Below are positions 23,353 to 35,262 of a stretch of DNA of 64,000 nucleotides, one piece after another. Source of the stretch: Hymenopus coronatus (lineage: Eukaryota > Arthropoda > Insecta > Mantodea > Hymenopodidae); assembly GCA_030762935.1 (NCBI GenBank), contig CM060900.1, positions 286,458,784 through 286,522,783 of the forward strand, written 5' to 3'. A model generated the notes under the pieces. That model was not told the origin of the DNA. It was given only the letters and a program-made list of their open reading frames with translations, and did not search any database. Within the stretch, counting starts at the first letter, position 1. Every line of letters begins with the position of its first letter. The position numbers were made by a program, and so were the translations under genes.

Positions 23353-24574
23353 GTATTTATGTGGTAGTAAATGCTAAAAATATACTTTTTTAAACAGAAA
23401 CTCAAAAAGTTATTGTCCAGTTACTTGCATTAAACAGCAAAATACACCTCAAACTTAATTTATTTGACAATTGGGAACATGCTTAACAAATATTGTACAC
23501 TAAACATGAAAAGTGTTCTGCAAGAAGCATTTTGTATCAAATAATTAAATTCTTTATTAATAAATTAATGATGTGAGAACTAATCTGAGTACATGGCTAA
23601 AATTTGCAGAGACTACTAAAATATTAGAAAAAAGTGCTAATTTAGAAAGCTCTCTCTATCTTTAAAAATATGGAATTTTAAAAATTTCACCTAATTGTTC
23701 CCTTAAACCCACTTTTGAGAAAATCAATATTTTAAAAAAAAAATGTCCATGTAAAGAATACTTTACATTGGGGGAGATGACAGTAGCAATTCTTCCTCTT
23801 ACTTCTCCAGTGAAAATGGGTCCAGTCCACCATTTGTTTTAACCTAAACACTCCATGAAACTGAATAACATTTTTATGCAACCTTTGCAGTGACTTAGTC
23901 CCATTATTCTAGCAGGAATATGTTTTCCAAAGTTGGTATTACTGCATTAAGCTTAAGCAGGAGTGTGATTCTCAGTATACCTGGAAATGTTTTATTGAAT
24001 TGCTGCCAAGTCTTATGATCTGGTGTATGGACAGTAATTCAAAAATGAAAAGTTACTGAATTATCAAGGATGAAACAGAAAGATCTTTTTTTAATAAACC
24101 TTTCACTCCAAACTAGCCTTTACAAGGAACAAATGTTGATAATTTGATCTTCTCAAGAATGCTTCTAACAATTTTGGTCAAAATAATGTATATTAAAGAT
24201 ATTCACATGACAAATAAAATATATATTTTGAATATTCTTTGAATAGCCTCTAAAAATCTCCTCATTCTGGATGACTTTTCCAAAACTGGTATAATAAGAG
24301 AGAGACAAAAACTTATTACAGAATCCTTGTTTTGATTTCAGTTTTAAAATACTTAAATTTTTCTGAATTTTTTAATTTTTTTCAACTCCTGGTCATGCAA
24401 ATAGAATCAAATATCAATTACATAACAATCTAAAAGATTTGACTATTAGCCTAATATTTTCCCTTATTTCTCTCCTACATATAATGAATTAAATAATAGG
24501 ACCATTTCTGCTAATGTTTATCTTAGTTCACATAAAGTAGATAGAACAAGTGTTTAAGAATAGCTTGTTACAGA
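23353..24574. other. Intron sequence, no recognised gene
   Basis: This is AT-rich intron between the piggyBac and the second Gypsy element. I see no open reading frame of interest, no repeat tail and no inverted ends. It may include old non-coding repeat sequence that I cannot name. Confidence 0.55.
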
Positions 24575-25100
24575 TACCTCAGGACAGCCTCTGAATGTGG
24601 TAGATGTCATTTATCCTCTTCAATACAAGGTATGGCCCTTGTCATGGTTGTTGAAGCTTGGGGCAACAACGCTTGGTCTGGATAGGTTGATGTAATCACA
24701 GTATATCACCCTGTAGGAATCCTTGACTGTTAGCCTGCCTGTCATAATGGGTGTTTATCTGGACACCTGCTACCTGGATGTTTTGACGAGCCATCTCATG
24801 CATGTCATGAAATCGGTTTATGAGATGCTAGTCGACTGCTGGGTAATCTGTCCCAGAAGGACTCACAAACATCAGAGTGAATAGTAGTTGCAGTTCTCTG
24901 CCAAGGACCAAACCAACTGGTGTCAACCTGGTGGTGTCATGAGTTGGAGAGCAGTATGTCAGCAAGAAAAGTGCACCTTCATACCCCCATCTCTCTGATG
25001 ATTCGCTAAAACCTCGCTTTTTCTAGAGTCTTGATGTTTTGCTCATTATGCTATCTCACTATGAGTGAAGAGGTGTTGTGCACCTCTTCAAGTCCCTCCA
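24575..25100 (-). pseudogene. Gypsy distal integrase remnant
   Basis: The nucleotide sequence follows 10425-10990 closely in layout: shared runs include ctgatgattcgctaaaacct-like and gtgaagaggtgttgtg sequence, the latter at 25067 and 10922. Translated pieces such as HNEQNIKTLEKARF and HKPIS-HA-DGSSKHPGS match the end of an integrase. It is more decayed than the copy at 10386. Confidence 0.7.
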
Positions 25101-25689
25101 GTGTTTCCCACATCAGCTTGGACTTAAAGTTAGTGTCTTGGAGATGTGTAGATCTAATGGCACCCCACAGCAAGAAAACAGTTCTCCAAGACAGCTTGCA
25201 ATGGTAGGAATGATCCAGCTAAGTGAATGGCTATGCGTTCAAATGATGTTCTCACATTATGCTGTTGCATGCAACCCCAGCTACCAGCCTATGGGCTGCA
25301 ACTTGCCACACACAATTGGGTCCCAGATGTACTCTCAAAGTTCCTGAATGTTCTTCCTCAACCTTACATCTAGGGAGGATCAGCTGCTCTCCCTGGGCCT
25401 TTCCATCAGATGACTTCCCATCAGTACTCCTTCCTTGACCTTCACTGTGACCTCCCAGCTTGTTAAAGTTCCTGCCTTCACTTCTCCCAGGAGTGGTCAC
25501 AAGTTGGCATTTGCCAACTACTTCCTCAGCCTTGCACTATCCCATCCAGCTGCAGGCTTCAATGAAATAATACAGACAGCTACAGCACAATCCTTCTCCT
25601 CAACCTTAGTGCACTGGCTTAACTTCCCTGGACATTACATCCACATTGGGGTGGCCCCTTCCTTTCCAATGCTCTAGTGTAAAGTTGTA

Positions 25690-26800
25690 CTCCTGCAGCC
25701 ATTGAACTCAATGGGCTGTCTGGCTCTCCAGGTTCTTGAAGCTTAACCGCCAGATGAGAGTGGAGCGGTCAGTCCTGGAGTAGAATGGCTGTCTGTACAG
25801 GTACTTGTGGAAATGCTCCAGCATCTTTACTACTGCCAGGAGCTTCCGCCAGGTGACACAGTAGTTCCTTTCTGCTTTGGAGAGCGTCTTGCTGCAGTAG
25901 GCAATTGCCCACTCCTGGTAATCCTGGACCTGTGATAGAATGCTATTAATGCCCAGTATCTTTGGCATCAGTGTCCACAGTAAAACTTCTTCTAAAATAA
26001 GAGCACAGCGGAATGCTGACTTTAGCACCTGGAATGTGCTCTCTGATTCTTCTGAGCACATGTAAGACTGATACTGTTCCATTAGACAAAGTGAAGAGTT
26101 TGGGATGTTGGAAAAACATCTGACAGACATAGCTGCATAGGTCCAGAAAACTTTGCAGTTTTCATTTGTCGTTTTGCCATGGCCAATCTCTCTCTGCTCA
26201 AACCTTTTCCATATCTCTAGCCACCCAAGATGCTAATACTATGTGGCCCAAGTATTTCACCTCATTGCAGAAGAGCTGTCACTTAATTGCATTGTTTCAT
26301 GTTAGCTGCCTGCAACCTCTGCAGGATCTTGGTTAGGATCTTGATGTTCTTTGGAGTTATGGCCTACAACAATGGCTCAATCAAGATATAGCAGGCAGGC
26401 ATTGTAAATCAACCCTCTCACAACTGATTCCTTGAGGCGCTGGAAAGTATCTGGCACGTTGCACAGGCCAAAGGGTATAACTCTAATTGCCAAAGACCTT
26501 GGTCAGTCAAGAATGTGCTCTTCTCTTTGTCTCTGGGATTGACAGCCATATGCCAATATCCTGATTAAAAGTCCAAAGTCGAGAACCACTGAGCATTAGC
26601 AAGTATATCCAGGATGTTGTCAATCTGGGGTAGAGGGAAACAGACCTTTTTGGTGATGTCATTTAGCTTCCCGTAGTCCATCTAGAGGCCTAGCTCTTGT
26701 TCTTCTTCACCAAGACTGCAGGGGAGCAAAAAGGGCTGTCAGACTCTTCAATGTTTTCTTAGATCTCATGTCCTGCAGCATGTCTTGTACATCTGCTTTC
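25690..26800 (-). pseudogene. Gypsy reverse transcriptase and RNase H remnant
   Basis: Read from about 26480 down, ACLLYLD followed by a stop and AIVVG marks the catalytic YLDD loop (26405-26370), with the second Asp codon turned into a stop. QRLKESVVRGL lies just before. The piece 26130-25708 is open for 140 residues, with ESTFQVLKSAFRCALILEEV, the connection domain, then a region where D-S-GAVLSQ is normal (ILGINSILSQVQDYQEWAIA), and YCSKTLSKAERNYCVTWRKL. LLAVVKMLEHFHKYLYRQPF follows, the hallmark S-L--E-NY---E-E-LA-V---FR-YL of Gypsy RNase H. The tail has a degraded ADALSR-like motif (NVDVMSRE). Confidence 0.85.
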
Positions 26801-27239
26801 TGCACCGGGAGAACACATGTTGGTGGTTGCCAGATAGGTCAGGCATCTTCTGTGTCAATGTTATGGAGTACTTGGTCAGTGCGAACAAATTGCCATTCCC
26901 TTTGCTGAAGTCAGATTGGTATTGGCTGAGTAGATACTAGACCCTCTCCAGTTGTGAAGCAGTCAGATGGTCGGCAGCCTTCTTCAGCAAGTCTTTTAGC
27001 TGAGGCCCCTGGTCCTGTGGCAATGTTGTCTGTTCAGATCCATCATACAGCAATACAATCACAGCTGTCTCTCACTTTCCTTACTCCGTCTCAGGGTCCA
27101 TTGGGTTTCTGCAGCCTCACAGGTACTTCCTACCAACAAGACCACAGCTTTGCTTGTATCCAGCCATCTGTGATGAGGCTATCATCCTCACTTTTGTCCA
27201 AGACACATAACTTCACTAGAGGCGGTAGTGAAGATGGGA

Positions 27240-27601
27240 TCAACTTACTCCTCTCCATGCCAGTCCTTGCTCATTTTCCACCAGCTCATTAGCTTGGTAA
27301 GGACAGTCCTTCACTAGGTGATGTGGCTTACAACATCCCCAGCACACATCACTTGAAGGTTTGCTGTGGTTTGCTTCTCTCTCACTGTAATAACAAATAC
27401 TCTTGGGCTTTGAGGTGGATACAGCTGTTATTTTAGTCCCCTCCACTCTAAGTGCTGTTAATACCCTCTGGATTGTTTTATAGTCACCAAGCGCCAGGTG
27501 CTGTCATACCCTGGCATCATGCACCCCATCGATGAAGGAGTAAGCAGCTTCTTGGATCATGTAACTAGATGTTTGGTTCACCAGAGCTTTCTTCATAAGC
27601 T

Positions 27602-27657
<56 letters not shown>

Positions 27658-28280
27658 TAGTCTAACACCCTTTAACCTGTTTGGTCATCTCGGACGATGA
27701 ATGAAATTGGTGAAATGAAGCTCAAATGAGCTTGGGGTCCATGGAGCTTAAAGTTACTTGACATTCGTCTTCTCAGGATAAGGAAAAAACCCGATAAAAC
27801 CCTTATCAGGGTAACTCACCCTAAGCGAGATTCGAACTCACGACCTTTTGAATGTGAGGCAGACACGCTACCACCACACTACCCAGGTGGGCAAGATGTT
27901 CTATTGCCAGGGGAAATTCTGCATCATCTCCTCTGGCTGCTGCTGCCTCAATTTAAGCTGATTGCAGTAGGCTGGAGCCAAGCGATGGTACCTGAAGAAG
28001 TTCTCGAGAACCTCCCAAATGTGTCTCAATATTGCCGACTACGGCACCACATTCAGTTCTTTTGCTGTCTATCCCTGGAGGCTTGCTATCTTCTCTCTTC
28101 TGCTGACAATTGGTTGTGAGTAGCGACAGCGGCCGAACTGTTGGTGGAAGGCTTCGAAGGTTGAGGTTCATCGTCTTTGGATGGCTTGGCACATGTAGAT
28201 ATTTTGTTGCATGCTGGCATCTCGTCTTTCAATAGACTTCTCAACTTTACTATCGAGCATCTTTTCCAGCATGACATTTA
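27240..28280 (-). pseudogene. Gypsy gag remnant with zinc knuckle
   Basis: The zinc-knuckle-like CWGCCKPHHLVKDCP (about 27345-27300) fits C-X2-C-X4-H-X4-C, the nucleic-acid-binding end of gag. Right of the SINE insertion, the open piece 28192-27953 carries LQVPSLGSSLLQ and, in the adjoining frame, NFFRYHRLAPAYCNQLKLRQ-like text. The piece from 28277 begins with a Lys-rich region (MSCWKRCSIVKLRSLLKDEM). The SINE at 27602-27895 splits it. Assignment of the N-terminal part to gag is inference from position. Confidence 0.65.
27602..27895 (-). repeat. tRNA-derived SINE with 55-base A-tail
   Basis: On the minus strand the head shows box A (TAGTGTGGTGGTAG, about 27887-27874) and box B (GAGTTCGAATC, about 27841-27831). 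The body runs to about 27657 and then a run of about 55 A appears as T on the + strand (27602-27656). The tail length suggests a relatively recent insertion. It lies in the gag of the second Gypsy element. The flanks (cataagctg, gcaagatgt) give only a weak duplication. Confidence 0.85.
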
Positions 28281-28840
28281 GTTCCTTTGCACTGCCATTG
28301 ACTCTTCCCTAGGGCATTAACATATTCCCTGATATATTCCATGGTGTCAATGAATTCCTAAACCCATTCTAGAGTGTTAATGTATTGGGCAAGGTTCTTC
28401 ATTGTTTCCCCAAACTCTTCCAAGCTCCTTCATGTCCTTCATGACAGACAGTGGTTTGTCGATTTTGCTTGAAAGTTGCGTTTCCAGGGTCTCCATTTCT
28501 GAATCCATTTTATCTCCCATCTTTCAAATCCCTAGTTACATTTTATCCATTCGAGTTTTATTTCTTCAATTCTTTCCATTCCTGTCTTCATGCTCTTCAT
28601 TTCTGCTAGTAGAGTTTTATCATTTCCATCTAGGTCTTATTATCCCACTCTTGACGCCAGTGTAACAAAGGTCTCTTTATGCTTCAAAATTGATTACAAA
28701 TAGTTCTTTCATTCGCTGTTGCACAAAAAGTTAATCAATGCTTCGATGTGTCAACAGTTGACTGCTCTCTCACACCACTGATCATATCACTGCACACTAC
28801 CGCTCCAGTCGAAGACTGTCTCAAGACTGACCAACTTCTG

Positions 28841-30040
28841 TTGCCGCGAGCAGCTCGGCGACCGTGAGTGGCTGGGTTGATCGACGTGACCCGATGTGTT
28901 AACGCTGTCTGGGGCCCGATGTAATCAACCGCAAGTCCCCTGAATCCACGCTGACTCCTTTGAGGCAGTGTGGCCTATAGTGGGGGACCACTGGTGGTTA
29001 TTCCAGTGGTAGGGGCCTGCCATCGGTGAAAATGTCGCATACCAGCCAGTAGTGATGGTCGGAGGGTACCTCCTCTGAGGTACTCCTTGAGATCAAGCCT
29101 GCAGGGGGTGCACCAGGCTGGCACAGACCAGAAGATTTAGGTGTTTTTTTTTTTTTTGTATCCTCCGAATGGCAGGCTGACGCTGATGGTCCCGGAAGGG
29201 GAACTATATCATTATGTGTCCTCTGCGCTTATCCCCCTCAATACCACGTCTTTTTTTTCTTTTTTTCTTATTTTCTTTTTTGTGATGCGTATTATGAGCG
29301 AGAAAAAGCCAATGGAGGATGTCAGTCCCTTTTAGATCCAAAAAGAGCTGGACAAAAATTTTTGGAAAGGTCATCAATGTCACACGCTGTAGACGTGGTA
29401 CACGCCTTATTGAGGTAGCCACATCTGAACAACCGGCCAAGTTGACGAGTGCTTCTCTTTTGGGTTCTTACCCTACTAAGGTCGAGAAGAACAAATGCTT
29501 GAACAGTAGCCGAGGTGTAGTGACGACCACCAGTTTGGACGGATTATCCAACGAAGAAATAGTCAATCGACTTTCTGACCAAGCTGTTATCGGTGGGTAC
29601 AGGTTAATTGACAAACGGCCGTTCCAGCTGCGCACCGTCTTTTGACTTTTGAACGGACTGAAATTCCTGGTTTAATCATGTGTGGCTATAAAAGGGAGCC
29701 ATATGCCCATATATCCCAAACCCGATGCTTTGTGACAGTTGTCAGAAATTTGAAAATATACAACAACGCTGCACCAATTCGCCGGATTCTGCTCAATGAG
29801 GGCAAAAAGCATACGATGGATATGTATGAGTCCAAGATCCCACCTGCGTCAACTGTGGAGAGGCGCATACATCTAATTCTAAGGAGTGTTCCAGTTTCCT
29901 TAAGAAGACGGTTCAGGAGATAAGAGCCAAAGACCTCTTAATCTTTCAGGCGGCACGCAAACGTTATTTTGAGCTCAATCCGACCACCACCTTGAATTAT
30001 TCCGCTGCCCACTGTTGAGCTCCATGGTGGGTGGGGAGCG
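28841..30040 (+). mobile_element. 5' part of an I/R1-like LINE with ORF1
   Basis: Base composition changes near 28840 to a GC-richer island. The first 440 bases are non-coding, probably the LINE 5' leader. ORF1 is readable in pieces from 29286: SEKKPMEDVSPF, then KCLNSSRGVVTTTSLDGLSN (29492-29551) and EEIVNRLSDQAVIGGYRLID, continuing with FLTFERTEIPGL in a shifted frame near 29640. A second-half block has PTCVNCGEAHTSNSKECSSF (about 29840-29900), a CCHC zinc knuckle. The order is that of gag-like ORF1 of I and R1 group LINEs. It ends near 30040 without its own ORF2, and another ORF1 begins at about 30180. It therefore appears to be a different, related family fused or nested with the next copy. 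Confidence 0.65.
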
Positions 30041-30219
30041 CTGGGGAATGAAATAAGGACAAAATTTATAGCAAACAAAACAAAAAAGCAATTAGTTGTT
30101 GGAAAAGAAGTAGTCGAGTACAGTTTTGTTATTCAAAAGGGTCTAGATAAGATTGCTGGTCCCGTTAACTCATGTATCAAAACACGCACCGAGCATTGGA
30201 CGGTTTGTCCAATGAGGAG

Positions 30220-31065
30220 CTTTAAAAGGATCTGGCAGACCAAGGTGTCCAATCTGTGTTTAGGGTTCAACGTAAAGTCAATGGTGAACTCGTGCCTACC
30301 CGTACTCTGTTTCTTACCTTCGATCGGGTAGATCTCCCACAAAGGATTAAGGCAGGGTATGACATAATCGAGGTTCGGCCCTATATTCCGAACCCACTCA
30401 CATGTTACAAGTGCCAGCGGTTTGGGTATACCAGTGAATTGTGCACTGGTCATTCTACCTGCGCTATCGGTGGAGAGGCATCGCACGATGGAGCTTGTAC
30501 TGCCACTCCATCTTGTGTGAATTGCAGCGGGGAACACCCATCCCGTAATTGCCCCCGTTTTATGGAGGAGAGAGCGATCCAGGAGATGCGGATGAGAGAG
30601 AAGGTTTCTTTCTCAGAAGCACGTAAGCTCCTGCGCCTCCGCCAACCCTCCATCCCGCGCTCCAGTAACTACAGCTCTGTTACCGCTAAGCAGGTACCAC
30701 GTCGGGAAATCGCAACCCAGACCTGCTATATAAACGGGGCCGCAATCGCAGAGAAGATTATTGTAGTCAGACCGGTACACAAGTCTTCAACATCAGCATT
30801 TACGTCGGCATTAGCACCTGCCAAATCCGCCAATGGAAGAAGAATCACCGGATCCGTATCACCCAAACCGTCGACCTCTAGCACTAACAATGGCCCAAAG
30901 ACAGGGTATTCAGCTCCAGCAAGTCTTTCAAGACCAGTTTTGTTAGCAGCGACTTTCTTAAACAGAGTGTCAAGCCCTCTCCCAAACCAGCCAAGGGAAG
31001 GCGTAATCCCCGCCACTCTCCACGTAGATCCTCTTCTGAGGAATCCTCAGGGGGGGGGAGCATAG
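30220..31065 (+). pseudogene. LINE ORF1 (gag-like, CCHC) of copy A
   Basis: The open frame of 269 residues runs from 30256 to a stop at 31065. Features in order: QSVFRVQRKVNGELVPTRTL, the RNA-binding fold start; LFLTFDRVDLPQRIKAGYDI; EVRPYIPNPLTCYKCQRFGY, where the first CCHC knuckle begins; a middle Cys cluster with CAIGGEASHDGAC, where one expected Cys is Gly; and PSCVNCSGEHPSRNCPRF. This is followed by a low-complexity Ser/Pro/Thr tail. Upstream of 30256 the frame is shifted (NGLSNEEL). The protein would bind its own RNA and escort it in retrotransposition. The lost Cys and the 5' shift argue that it is no longer used. Confidence 0.85.
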
Positions 31066-31303
31066 ATCGGCGACCACCACCTCTGCCGATCAGTACCTCT
31101 ATTTTTCTATTGTTAAGAGGTACCCCCCCCCGTGGAGGAGATGCAACAAGAGGATCCTGTCCCCACTTTCAGACGGACAGTGCGTGAGCGCCAGGATCGT
31201 GCTGCGGAACAAAATGTTAGTCCGAATCCCAAGAAAAATAAATTAAACTGACCAGCACAGCCTAATATGCAGAAACGTCTTTCTATTTAGATCTTATCCC
31301 CAA

Positions 31304-32315
31304 ATGCACACAATGGATATCCTTCAGTGGAACATACGCGGAATTAGACCACAACGACCAGAGCTTGAATTGTTGCTGCGCCAGAATCAACCTCCGGTCG
31401 TGTGCTTACAAGAGACAAAGCTCCGTCCACAGGACACCGTTTCCATCAGGTATTACTCCTCCATACGGTGTGACTTATCACCGGAATAAGGTATTCCGTC
31501 ACATAGGGGCACTATGACGCTGATCCGCGATGATATATTTGTTGAATCCGTGACCTTACCATCCGACATCCGTCAGTTGCTGTACGGATTCAACTGCCTT
31601 CCGCTATATTCACCATTTGTAGCGTCTACCTGCCTCCATCTGCTGACCTCTCACTCACTGACTTAGACGGCCTAGTTTCGCAGTTACCAACACCGTTTCT
31701 ATTAGTAGGCGACTTGAATGCCCACCACCCAATTTGGGGCTCACCTCGGGCTTGTGCAAGAGGCCAGCTAATCGCCAACTTCTTGGACAATCAGAATCTA
31801 ACTCTTCTGAGAGCCAACCTTTCTATCTCACACCTTTCATAGTTTTTCACACCTTGTTATAGCAATCTGTTCCACCGCAGTTTGCATTCTCGTTATCCTG
31901 GAATATCATCTATGATTTGCACTCTAGTGACCACTTCCAATATCTTATTAGTCTCTTGCCTCACGATGTGTGTTCCACTCGTTTACCGAAATGGCGCCTC
32001 GATCAAGCAAACTGGGAACTGAATTCCCGGTTGGCTGAATTTAACTACAATGAACACGACTCTGTGAACCATCTAATTGACCATCTCACAGAGAAAATTA
32101 TTTCTGCTGCTGAGCACTCAATTCCGCGTTCCAGTGGCCAAAGCCGTCGTTTTCCGGTACCTTGGTGGACTGGTGCATGTCGGAATGCTATTTGTACCCG
32201 AAGGCGTGCTCTCAGAGTTTTCCAGCGTCGCCCAACACTGGAAAACCTTATACAATACAAAAAGCTGCGTGCCAATTCTAGGAAAATTATAAATGATATC
32301 AAAAAGGCATCCTAG
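31304..32315 (+). pseudogene. LINE ORF2 endonuclease part of copy A
   Basis: MDILQWNIRGIRPQRPELEL starts the apurinic-like endonuclease (N of LQWN), and VCLQETKLRPQDTVS carries the conserved E. The first block ends in a stop at 31487. Later pieces include the DLNAHH region (the sequence near 31712 reads as GDLNAHHPIWGS in a shifted frame) and SSDHFQYLISLLPHDV near 31920, with the conserved SDH. The linker to the reverse transcriptase is open at 31917-32315, with KIISAAEHSIPRSS and PVPWWTGACRNAICTRRRAL. Confidence 0.8.
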
Positions 32316-32429
32316 AGCAATTTGTAGTATCTCTTAACAGACATACACCTTCCTCTGTCGTTTGGGATAAGTTGAGACGTGTGGCCGGGAAATCGACCCA
32401 TATACTAATTGTCGGTCTAAAAACAGCGT

Positions 32430-32493
32430 ACCGCCTGCGGTGCCATTAGTAGTTAAAGCGGGCGTTAAACACTACAAAAAAAAAAAAATAAAA
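32430..32493 (+). repeat. 5'-truncated SINE with 12-bp target duplication
   Basis: A 64-bp insert is bounded by a perfect 12-bp repeat, TAAAAACAGCGT, at 32418-32429 and 32494-32505. It starts accgcctgcggtgcc, contains AGTTAAAGCGGGCGTTAAAC, and ends in an A-rich tail. Only the 3' part of the SINE is present. It interrupts the LINE ORF2 of copy A. Confidence 0.92.
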
Positions 32494-32564
32494 TAAAAAC
32501 AGCGTTAGATATTGTAGTTGATCCCTTCGAGGTTGCTTACACACTTGGCAGTGCTTTCGCTCAA

Positions 32565-33600
32565 GTGTACCCTGACTTTCGGCCTGTGGAGGATCAGGTG
32601 GACTCTCATGAGTTCCCCTTTCGGTCTGGCAACTTAGAAGATTATAATCGGCTTTTCACGTTTGCGGAGCTAGAGCACGCACTTTCATCTTCGCATAACT
32701 GTGCACCCGGTCCAGATGGTATCCACCTCGAAATGTTGCAACACCTCTCTCCTGGCGGTAAAGGTTACCTACTCCAGGTCTACAATCGTGTCTGGGTTGA
32801 CGCTACTCTTCCACATAGGTGGTGGGAGGCCCTATCATTCCAATTTTGAAACCTGGTAAGGACCGTCATCTTCCTTCCAGCTACAGACCCATTTCCCTCA
32901 CCAGTTGTGTTTGCAAGGTGATGGAACGCATGGTAAATTGGCGGTTGGTATGGTGGCTTGAAACTCATGATTTATTGTCCAACAATCAATGCGACTTTCG
33001 CCGACGTCGGTCAGCGACTGACCATCTTGTTTTGCTGTCAACGCAGATCATGGACGGTTTTCTTAAGAATTGCCAAACAGTTGGAATATTCTTTGACCTG
33101 CAGAAGGCTTATGATACCTACATACCCTCCTGAACTGGAATATACGTGGACGCCTAACTTTGTTTCTTCAGGAGTTTATGAAGGACCGTGTCTTGCGAGT
33201 AAGGGTCGGCTCGGTTTCTTCGAATCTTTTTATTCAGGAGAACGATGTGCCACAGGGCTCGGTTCTGAGCGTGACGCTGTTTGCTATAGACATTCATTCT
33301 ATCTCTCAATGTGTTCCCCTAGATATCTCGTCCTGCTTGTTCTTAGATGACTTTGCCATTTTTTGTACTTCTCAACGAACGTCGTTTTTGGAACGCCGAC
33401 TTCAACGGTGTTTGGTCAATCCCTATGATTGGAGCTTAAACCACGGCTCGCGTTTCTCAAGTCAGAAGACCGTCTGCGTTAACTTCTGGCGCCGTAAGTG
33501 GCCAATGGCGCCTTCTCTTCGATTCGGACCAGACGTGCTTCCCTTCGCCGATCAAGAGAGATTCTTGGGGTTAATATTCGATCAGAAACTATGTTGATCA
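32565..33600 (+). pseudogene. LINE ORF2 reverse transcriptase of copy A
   Basis: The domain is readable in four frame blocks. FAELEHALSSSHNCAPGPDG-IHLEML lies at 32660-32740. [34 protein letters not shown] follows at 32837-32940. The next block has [12 protein letters not shown], carrying the first catalytic Asp region (33080-33120). The last (33160-33597) has NDVPQGSVLSVTLFAIDIHS and CLFLDDFAIFCTSQRTSFLE, where the usual F-DD catalytic pair is kept as LDDF. SQKTVCVNFWRRKWPMAP and FLGLIFDQKLC, the KT and FLG motifs, close it. Each junction is a small indel. Confidence 0.88.
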
Positions 33601-34199
33601 CCACATATAGCACAGCTGAAAGCGCGATGTGAACGTTCTCTCAATATTTTACGGATACAAGCTGATAAATCCTGGGGAGCAGATCGCACAGCGTTGCTTA
33701 GTCTTTATCGTGCACTAATTTGATCGAAGTTGGACTATGGCTGCATTGTTTATTCTTCAGCACGACCATCTGTACTCAGAAGATTAGATACAGTCCATAA
33801 TCAGGACATCCGTGTGGCGGTTGGAGCTTTTCCAACCAGCCCAGTGCGTAGCATCTACGCCGAATCAGAAGAGCCCTCTACGATGTCGGCGTGAAGTCCT
33901 GTTCGCTAATTATGGCTGTGGACTAAGTGCATACCTGGGCATCCAACTCATGTATTTTACTCCCCCGAGCTGGACGAACGACATGGCCATAGCTCTCTGA
34001 GTCCAAGGCCAGCAGGTTTTCGCTTCCGTGTGCTTCTTCGGCACCACAACATTGACATGCCTAGGCTGTATCCCAAGGGGGGGGGGGGAGAATGTAACCT
34101 CCTTGGCTACGTGCTGCCTCCCATGTCGATCTCGGAATGACGGTTTACGGGAAATCTGCTACGCCTGTTTATAGTATCCGTAGTTGTTTTTTAGAATGT

Positions 34200-35013
34200 T
34201 TATCCGAATACAGTGGCCGTATTAGTATATATACCGATGGTAGTAAGTGCTCCGAGGGGCTGGATGTATCTTTGTCACTGCGACCGCGACATCTACTTAC
34301 GGTTTGCCTAGTAACACATCCATTTATTCTGCAGAGCTGTATGCTAATTACCGTGCCCTTCTGTATATTCGCCGTCGAAAATTAGGTGACTGCCTTATTC
34401 TTAGTGATGCCCTTAGTGCCCTTCATAGCATTCGTGAGCTGTACAATTACCATCCTTTAGTGCAGTGCATTCAGGACGCTTCTGGTGCTCATGTGGAGTG
34501 CGCATGGATTCCTGGACACGTGGGCTTGCCCGGAAGTGAATTGACGGATTTGGCAGCGAAATCAACAGTCACAGAGCCCATTTTTACCATTACCATTTCA
34601 ACAACGGAGGATTTTAAGGAAGTTTTACAGAGAGCTGTCTTTTCGGGCTGGTACGCGAAATGGTCGACTCTCCGCGGTAACAACAAGCTGAGAGAGTTGA
34701 AGATCCTCCCTGTCAACTGGGTAACCTCCTCTCGTTTATCCCTTGGGAGGAGGTAGTATTAGAGCTACTACGACTTGGCCACTGTATGTTTACCCGCAGC
34801 TGCCTTTTTAGGCACGAACCTGTTACTGTCTGTGCGCTCTGTGTGGATGCACAGTCAGTTCGTCAAGTGTTGCTACAGTGTGGTCACCTGGCACACATTC
34901 GATCATCTCTGGGCATGCCGGTCTCTCTTGGCGAGGTCCTGGCAGATGATCCTAGAGCACTGGACAGAGTTTTTAATATTTTAGCACAAGTTTCTTTTAC
35001 TTTGAAGTTTTAG
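34200..35013 (+). pseudogene. LINE ORF2 RNase H and C-terminus of copy A
   Basis: GRISIYTDGSKCSEG (34219-34260) gives the first Asp of RNase H and, after one frame change, GAGCIFVTATATSTYGLPSN. SIYSAELYANYRALL carries the Glu, CLILSDALSALHSIRELYNY the second Asp, and ECAWIPGHVGLPGSELTDLA the HVG-N region, with the final Asp in TDLAAKS. All four acidic positions can be placed. After a stop at about 34756, the C-terminal zinc-binding region CALCVDAQSVRQVLLQCGHL is open at 34786-35013, ending FTLKF and stop. RNase H in this position is typical of the I and R1-related LINE clades. Confidence 0.88.
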
Positions 35014-35228
35014 TGTGGTAGATGTATGCCGGGTAATAAAGCGGATTTTTAACTTTGAATTAGTTGGTTTTTTTAATCATTTAGTCTGAATGTTAGAGTT
35101 TTAGCCAGTTTCAGCCAGCTCTGGTTTCAGGGCTGAGTAGTTATTTTACTTTGGTTTTATACTGCTTTTACCTATGTTTTGATTTTCAAAGATGTTTTAT
35201 TACTAGTTATTGCTAGGATTTTATCTCA

Positions 35229-35262
35229 AGAGCGCCAATGTCCTAGGCAGTTGAGTGCCCTG
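35229..35262 (+). other. 3'-end hairpin of LINE copy A
   Basis: GAGCGCC and GAGTGCCC flank a loop with TCCTAGGCAGTT. This is a mutated version of the hairpin at 35440-35469. It is followed by CATCAT repeats at 35266-35297, the probable tail. See also 43141-43171. Confidence 0.6.

Larger units (their letters stand above)
24575..28840 (-). mobile_element. Second Gypsy LTR retrotransposon, truncated
   Basis: Read right to left, this follows Gypsy order. An LTR edge lies at about 28661, with the likely primer-binding site CTGGCGTCAAGAGTGGGA next to it (28643-28660). Gag follows at about 28280-27250 (split by a SINE), then reverse transcriptase and RNase H at about 26800-25690, and distal integrase at 25100-24575. 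The LTR right of 28661 runs into the GC-richer LINE stack and its start was not fixed. No 3' LTR was found left of 24575, so the 3' end is lost. All coding parts carry stops and shifts. Confidence 0.75.

Noticed and set aside
27825..27895. tRNA gene on the - strand
   Set aside because: It is a tRNA-like head continuous with a SINE body and a 55-base A-tail.
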